Origin: Leguminivora glycinivorella
Taxonomy: Eukaryota > Arthropoda > Insecta > Lepidoptera > Tortricidae
Reading direction: 5' to 3'
DNA length: 64,000 bases
Assembly: GCF_023078275.1 (NCBI RefSeq)
Contig: NC_062978.1
Coordinates: 19,305,883 to 19,369,882, forward strand
Of this stretch, positions 59,002 to 64,000 are shown one piece after another. Made by a program: the position numbers and the translations under genes. Numbering within the stretch: position 1 is the stretch's first letter; each line of letters starts with the position of its first letter. The notes beneath the pieces were generated by a model. That model was not told where the DNA came from. It was given only the letters and a program-made list of their open reading frames with translations, and searched no databases.

Positions 59002-59364
59002 CATTTTTCATTCAATAAAGATGTGTTTTGGCTGAAAGCAAAATCTCCGGCGGTTCCAGGCTCTGGCTCCAGGTTTTGATATGTTCCAATTTTGCATTAA
59101 AAAGAACTTTTTGTTTTGATTAAATACTGACAGTTAGCGTGTGAAACTAGTTAGCTGAGAAACATCTCTTTGTAAGCGATAGGAACAATAGTCCTGGACT
59201 CCTGGTTACTTGCTGCGATACTTGTATCGTCAGCAGATCACTACCCTTTCGAAACATTATGACGTAAATATAACAACCTACCAAACACTTATTTGTAGAA
59301 TTAATTTTTCGATTAGTACATGAACATGATCGCAATTAGATAGCATAAAAATAAATCAATTTAT
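59002..59364. other. Gene-free stretch, nothing recognised
   Basis: No supported feature. Confidence 0.4.
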
Positions 59365-59480
59365 AGGACATTCTTACACAGATTGACAGAGCCCTACGGT
59401 AAGCTCAAGAAGGCTTGTATTGTGGGTACTCGGACAACGATATATATAATATACAAATACTTATAATATACAAATGAAAT
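59365..59480 (-). mobile_element. SINE family 2 tail fragment
   Basis: aggacattcttacacagatt and gatatatataatatacaaat match the family 2 tail on the minus strand; the tRNA head is absent. Confidence 0.65.
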
Positions 59481-59529
59481 TCGAGTCAGGTTCAATATTG
59501 TCATCATATCATATCATGTCATCAAATCA

Positions 59530-59625
59530 AGAGTGAACAGGCATCTTCTGGGCGAGCTCACTCCATCGTAGGCCACGTCTTTGCCTTTGGCTAGTCTGTG
59601 GCCAAGAGTAAGCCCATTTATAATA
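59530..59625 (+). repeat. Dispersed repeat, copy 2
   Basis: About 95 percent match by eye to 54528-54635 (ctgggcgagctcactccatc). It directly precedes the LINE 3' UTR fragment. Confidence 0.75.
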
Positions 59626-59629
59626 ATAA

Positions 59630-59735
59630 TAATGTGTTTATATGTTTTTTATATTGTTTTGTATGTGTTTTTGTATTTTACTTTTATATTCATATTATAA
59701 AAAGCTTAACCTAAGGAGCAAAATAAATAAAGGAA
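59630..59735 (+). mobile_element. 3' UTR fragment of the RLE-type LINE at 19830-20913
   Basis: tgtgtttatatgttttttat, then ttttgtatgtgttttt and aaataaataaaggaaataat align in order with the complement of about 19925-19830, with small indels. No coding part is present. Confidence 0.75.
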
Positions 59736-60524
59736 ATAATAATAAAAAAGGCTTGTTCGAGCCACTGCTGCCACAGCTGAACATAGACCTCCTTTCTAGT
59801 ACGTCACTTCTCCCGCTATGAGCTAGGTCTCATCCAGTTGTGACCCGCAATTTTCCGGATGTCGACGATCAAACGAGCCAACGGATGCGAGGCACTTCTT
59901 ACAATTTGTACCATCATTCAGCCCACATTTTGTTTTAGTCCACCTGCCATCACTCAGCCTGGCAACATATCCCGTCCAAGTAAATTTTAATTTGCCTTAG
60001 TGCGGCGATATTTCACTTTAAAATCTAGGGAAACGGGTGCTAAGATCAAGTTCACTTGGGATGTAATTACATTATTAATTATTTGAAGTGTTTTAATGGT
60101 AAAATTTGGCTAAAGTTGCTTCTTTAAAAGTTATTTAAAACCTAACATTGAATCTGCTGCCCCTCCATACGCAATAACCCTATCCCGGCAATCTCGATAC
60201 ATCAGGGTCGATCCATACATTATTACTGCGTATATCAATATCTGCACTTCTACGCGAAAAGGGTCTTTATCTCGTCATGCTTCTAGGGTCATTGCCATCC
60301 AAATTTCCAAGAGCAATTCTGATAATAAGGTCCTTATTGCATATGAAGTATACGGACCCATTCTGTTTGGAAGTCCACATAAATGATCAATTTAAGATTA
60401 CTCGATGTGTTACGAGGTATTTAATTAATTCAGAGTTCGATTACAAACTTAAATGCTGTTCATTCAATAATACTCTCAAGTAAACCACAGATTGCTCAAG
60501 GTAGGCACTATTATAGTCATTGAA
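59736..60524. other. Gene-free stretch, nothing recognised
   Basis: No supported feature; the short frame at 60277-60483 is unrecognised. Confidence 0.4.
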
Positions 60525-60645
60525 TAGTTCTCATACCACCTAGCCTTCGAGTGTTTTGGGTGTCCATGGACGGCAGTGATCGCTTACCATCAGGTGACCT
60601 TTATAACCTCGTTTGTAAGTGTAATCTATCGCGTAAAAAAAGCGT
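60525..60645 (+). mobile_element. LINE-type 3' end, related layout
   Basis: catagttctcataccaccta-type start and cggcagtgatcgcttaccatc then gtttgtaagtgtaatctatc and an A run. It follows the design of 51504 and 55690 but differs in sequence. Confidence 0.5.
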
Positions 60646-60773
60646 GAACTTTTGACATGACGAACAACAATTTCACACGATATGAATCGATTACTTATTG
60701 ACATTCATTTTGGCAATCAATGCACAGAGGTCTTTAAGTTCTAATAGATTAGTAAAAAAACGAACGTAGGTAT

Positions 60774-60893
60774 AGTGAACAAATTGGAACCCTAGGCCAC
60801 TGTAGGACTATGTCACAGTGACATTCAAATCAGATTGGAAAACATCTCTTACTGCTTGTCATTTTGACATGGTTGTTCCAATTGGTTGACTGT
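60774..60893. mobile_element. MITE family D, second copy, diverged
   Basis: agtgaacaaattggaaccct left and ccaattggttgactgtaca right. The left end has changed but gccactgtaggactatgtca and tcttactgcttgtcatt are shared with 7766-7904. Confidence 0.8.
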
Positions 60894-61589
60894 ACATATT
60901 TTTGACGTACATTTAAGGTTCTGTTACATGTCAAATTAAATATCTTAACAACATACGCCCGATCCTGGTGTCCCCCCAGGAAAAAAGCCAAAAGTTATTT
61001 ATTTAGGTATTTAAACTCAAATTGTTACGAATACCCATATACAAATATATTTATTATGCTCTCCGTCTATTTAAAGTCATAATAACTTTCATTAAAATAA
61101 ACACGTACAAATGTCAAAATTAAAATTAGTAAGACGAATATCAGAGCAACCAGCAGTAAATTTCACTTGTCCAAACTCGACGCTTTGCCGTTTCATAACG
61201 AGTCACTATTTCAGTAAATGTATCGTTTTGTCCTAAGGAAGATATATTTTACGTCTCTTGTAGCACAGAATAACGCACAGAAAGGACACTCCATAAAAAA
61301 ACAGAAGTTTGCCAGCGGTTCGCAGTCGAATCGTCTTGTCCCTTTCTAATGCATGGCACTATCCCTTTCGATTATTAGGGTTGTCGAAAATAATGTATTT
61401 ATCTAGCGGTAACGCACGCAAATGGCATCATATTCTACCAACCCTGGTAATGCAATGCGATTACTTCCGCAACCAGCAGTGGCGAAATGATACACATATT
61501 AATATTGATAGATAGAGATAGATAATATGATGGCGACATTACACCCACATTATACTGATATTATACACGGACATTATACTGATATTATA
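60894..61589. other. Gene-free stretch, nothing recognised
   Basis: 61300-61450 may be a repeat piece (cagcggttcgcagtcgaatc) but no TIR was found. Confidence 0.35.
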
Positions 61590-61853
61590 AAAAGGAACGT
61601 TCAAACTTTGCATAGTGAATTTAGGAAGAAATTCGAAGTCATAATGAACAAGATTTATTTATGGAACCAAAGCTGAAATCGCGAAAAAAAGTTGGTTGTT
61701 TCATACTTTTCGACTACCATGATGCCGCTCATTTCTATGGAATAGCCAAATTTTTTATTGCGTGTTCATCACTGGTCCCATAATAAAAGGTCAGTATGGC
61801 CTCAAAAGTAATTATGCAAAGTTTAAACGGTCCTTTTTATTTCAACCTGTATC
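61590..61853. mobile_element. MITE family J, diverged copy
   Basis: Shares catagtgaatt, cataatgaacaagatttatt, ggttgtttcatac and tggtcccataataaaag with 40936-41194, and ends ctttttatttcaacctgta. Confidence 0.75.
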
Positions 61854-61854
61854 T

Positions 61855-62114
61855 GAGGAGTGTCTTTTCAAAAGGACTTATACTCTGTCAAACAAGTCTG
61901 TCAGTAAATAAGAACAAAGAAAACTATATGCATCCTTTTCTTTAGGGTGCTAGAGAAAAGGATACCTATAGTTTTCTTTGTTCTCATTTACTGACAAACT
62001 TGTTTGACAGAGTATATTTCTATAAGTCAACAGAGATTATTTTTATCTATGTCTTCCTAAAGAAATAAACCTTGTCGACTTATAGAAATAAGTCCTTTTG
62101 AAAAGACACTCCTC
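61855..62114. mobile_element. Nested foldback, 260 bp outer and 134 bp inner
   Basis: Outer arms GAGGAGTGTCTTTTCAAAAG with exact complement. Inner arms tactctgtcaaacaagtctg (61881) to agtttgacagagta (62014) of about 45 bp pair almost perfectly around ccttttctttagggtgctag. It directly abuts the family J copy. Confidence 0.9.
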
Positions 62115-62222
62115 ATCTAAATGTTCAACTCGCAAAACGTTGAAAAACATTCAAGCCCACCGTGTTAACCGTGTACGCAATGTGATTTTTTTGATGCTAA
62201 ATGTCAAAGAATTAAATTTCAC

Positions 62223-62480
62223 CCTACACTGAGAGAAAATACAACCAGTTTTCATGTTCGTTCAACAAGTTTTTTGGTTAAAATAGCGCCTACGTGCTCT
62301 TTGGTTCAAACAACAAGCTAACTTGTCATTTGAATCGGCAATATATTTGAATCAACAAGTCGATTTTATAAAAACAACCTGACACATATTGTTTTAAACA
62401 TACGTTTGGCTGATTCAAACGGATAAACCGCAAAAAGTCGAACTTGTTAAATTCACAATGCAAATTTCTCTCAGTGTAGG
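62223..62480. mobile_element. MITE family I, 258 bp, copy 2
   Basis: Same ends and nearly the same interior as 38886-39143. Differences seen are a few substitutions and single-base indels. Confidence 0.92.
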
Positions 62481-62908
62481 CTTATTACGGAAATAATCTT
62501 TGTTCTTTTAGGAATAAGAGTTGTATTTGATTTATTCAATAAAGAAACCTAAAAACGCTTGGACGATTAGGTACTTTTTTGTAAGGAGAGACGATTATTT
62601 TGGGGACGGGACATCGTGTCTTACCGGAGTTATTTTTAGTCAAAAGAAAAATAAGTGGCACTCTGAATTACATGTCTTCATTTGTTTCGAGGTTTTAGTG
62701 AGCACCATTTATATTAAAGGAAATAAGTGAAATTACTTTTAGTGTTGTTTGGCTACCTGCATCGACACCATGCCAATAGTTACTGCTCCTTGGCGAACGA
62801 AACGCAGCAATGCAAATGTCTATCTTATTCGCTGTCGTGGTTCACATTAAATATTACTTAAAAACTTAAGTAGGTACAGTTACGTCTATAAGTATAGGTA
62901 TGCACTTG

Positions 62909-63128
62909 TACAGTTGAGTTTAAAAATATGTGTACATTTTTTCACCTTATTGCAACAAATTAACACTTTCGAAACCGGGCTCTACGCGGCGCTACGACAT
63001 TTTCGCTACATACGGGGAAACCCATGTAATCGGCTACGCTTCTACGAGCGGTGTGCCCGACAGTCGGGTTCTTGGTAGCGAAAGTGTTAAGGTGAAGAAA
63101 TGTACACATATTTATGAACTCGACTGTA
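62909..63128. mobile_element. MITE, 220 bp, TACAGTTGAG ends
   Basis: TACAGTTGAGTTTAAAAATA left and complement tatttatgaactcgactgta right; inner ttaacactttcg and cgaaagtgttaa pair. TA at both ends. Confidence 0.85.
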
Positions 63129-63282
63129 CAAATGTACATATGTGATAATGTTTATTAAAACGTTCCACTTTGTCGTATGCTATAAAGCTGCTGTGTGAGT
63201 TTATTCATATGAAGATACAAGCAAATCTCGTCTTTATGGTTAGCGACAAAGTTTAACGTTAAACACTATGACATATAGTAGG

Positions 63283-63582
63283 TATAGGTGAAAAACTTAA
63301 GAAAGTCACCTGGGTGGCTAGCCGAATGGCACAATCGCTCACGAAACGCTCACGAAACGAAGCGCTAGTAGATATCTATCTCTATCGCGCTTGCGTATTG
63401 GCGCGACAGAGCCAGCGGCGTATCGCTTTCGTTTGGCGTCGGAGAAATGCCATTCGGCTACGGGGCCTGTTGTGTTCGAATAAGCGATCGTTTTGTTTGT
63501 GTTACTAAATTTAAATGTGTTCTCTATTCGAACACGTCACTCACACACACAACAGGTGACTTTCTTAAGTTTTTCACCTATA
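63283..63582. mobile_element. MITE with a family A MITE nested inside
   Basis: TATAGGTGAAAAACTTAAGA and its exact complement give 30-bp TIRs (63283-63312 and 63553-63582). When the inner family A copy (63312-63468) is removed, the arms continue cctgttgtgttcgaata and its complement, proving the host was whole before insertion. Confidence 0.9.
63312..63468. mobile_element. MITE family A, nested copy
   Basis: gggtggctagccgaatggca to tgccattcggctacggggcc. CTG (perhaps CCTG) occurs on both sides, giving a 3-4 bp target duplication. Confidence 0.88.
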
Positions 63583-63800
63583 ACTTATTACTGGGGATAA
63601 AGCTACACAATTGAATACCGAAATTATATTATGAATATTATGATTGAACATCAGTACGAGTAACTCCAAAAAAGAAATAAAATGGTGCACGCATCATATA
63701 AGCATTATAATCCCTTCACAATTACTATACCAATAAATTCCCAATTACAGCGGACATCTCAATACCGCGCGCAATGTATTACCAGCATTTAATCTGCCCA

Positions 63801-63968
63801 GTGTGCGTAGCCGAATGCACAAATGCTTACGAAACGCTCACGATAATATCTATTTCGTAGCTATCTATCTCTATCGCTCTTGCGTATTGGCGCGACAGAG
63901 CCAGACTACATTTCTGCGGAGTTTCTGTGGCGTTTCGCGTCGCAGAAATGCCGTTCAGCTACGGGGCC
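63801..63968. mobile_element. MITE family A, copy
   Basis: gtgcgtagccgaatgcacaa to gccgttcagctacggggcc; diverged interior but intact ends and the ctatcgctcttgcgtattgg core. Confidence 0.82.
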
Positions 63969-64000
63969 AGTATTCAACTGTATGTTCAGGGTGACTAGCC

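Overview
The window looks like repeat-dominated nuclear DNA of an insect, most likely a moth or butterfly. It is AT-rich and no host protein-coding gene was recognised. It carries tRNA-derived SINEs, many short terminal-inverted-repeat (TIR) elements, Helitron-like fragments with CTAG ends, LINE remnants and (GTCY)n or (GGAC)n microsatellites inside transposons. This assignment is inferred from repeat types; no marker gene is present.

The coding content is retrotransposon-derived. At the left edge (1-2136, +) is a long intact 3' part of a non-LTR retrotransposon ORF with reverse transcriptase, a zinc knuckle and a PD-(D/E)XK-like endonuclease. At 19996-20913 (-) is the C-terminal zinc knuckle and endonuclease of another element of this general type, and a piece of a matching 3' UTR recurs at 59630-59735. 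At 34313-34803 (-) is the 3' end of a jockey-like LINE with a poly(A) tail. Decayed LINE C-termini lie at 7935-8575 and 49917-50160, and noncoding LINE-type 3' ends at about 51504, 53780, 55690 and 60525.

Layout: 0-4.8 kb holds the LINE ORF, two MITE families, a SINE with a 17-bp target duplication and a hAT-type element with a perfect 8-bp duplication. 6-9.8 kb holds foldback elements, one inside a dead LINE. 10.8-19 kb is a cluster of MITEs, tRNA-like SINEs, a Helitron-like element and three perfect short palindromes. 20.9-26.4 kb is mostly unannotatable AT-rich DNA. 26.4-33.9 kb has a head-to-head SINE pair, a nested SINE, a 449-bp-period duplication running into a (GGGACA)n array of about 490 bp, and several MITEs. 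34-43.2 kb has LINE, SINE and MITE copies. 45-52.2 kb has a foldback, an exact 109-bp tandem duplication, a three-level nested insertion (50985-51918) and a SINE forming a perfect 70-bp-arm inverted duplication. 53.8-64 kb has further MITEs, including two nearly identical 258-bp copies and nested foldbacks.

The genes do not form a pathway. The structure is a record of successive insertions: RNA-copied elements, TA- or TTAA-flanked MITEs and foldbacks, many nested, so that relative ages can be read. The best leads are the palindromic and nested structures, the SINE inverted duplication, the G-rich hexamer array and the four-way similarity of the TACAGTC-ended MITE families.
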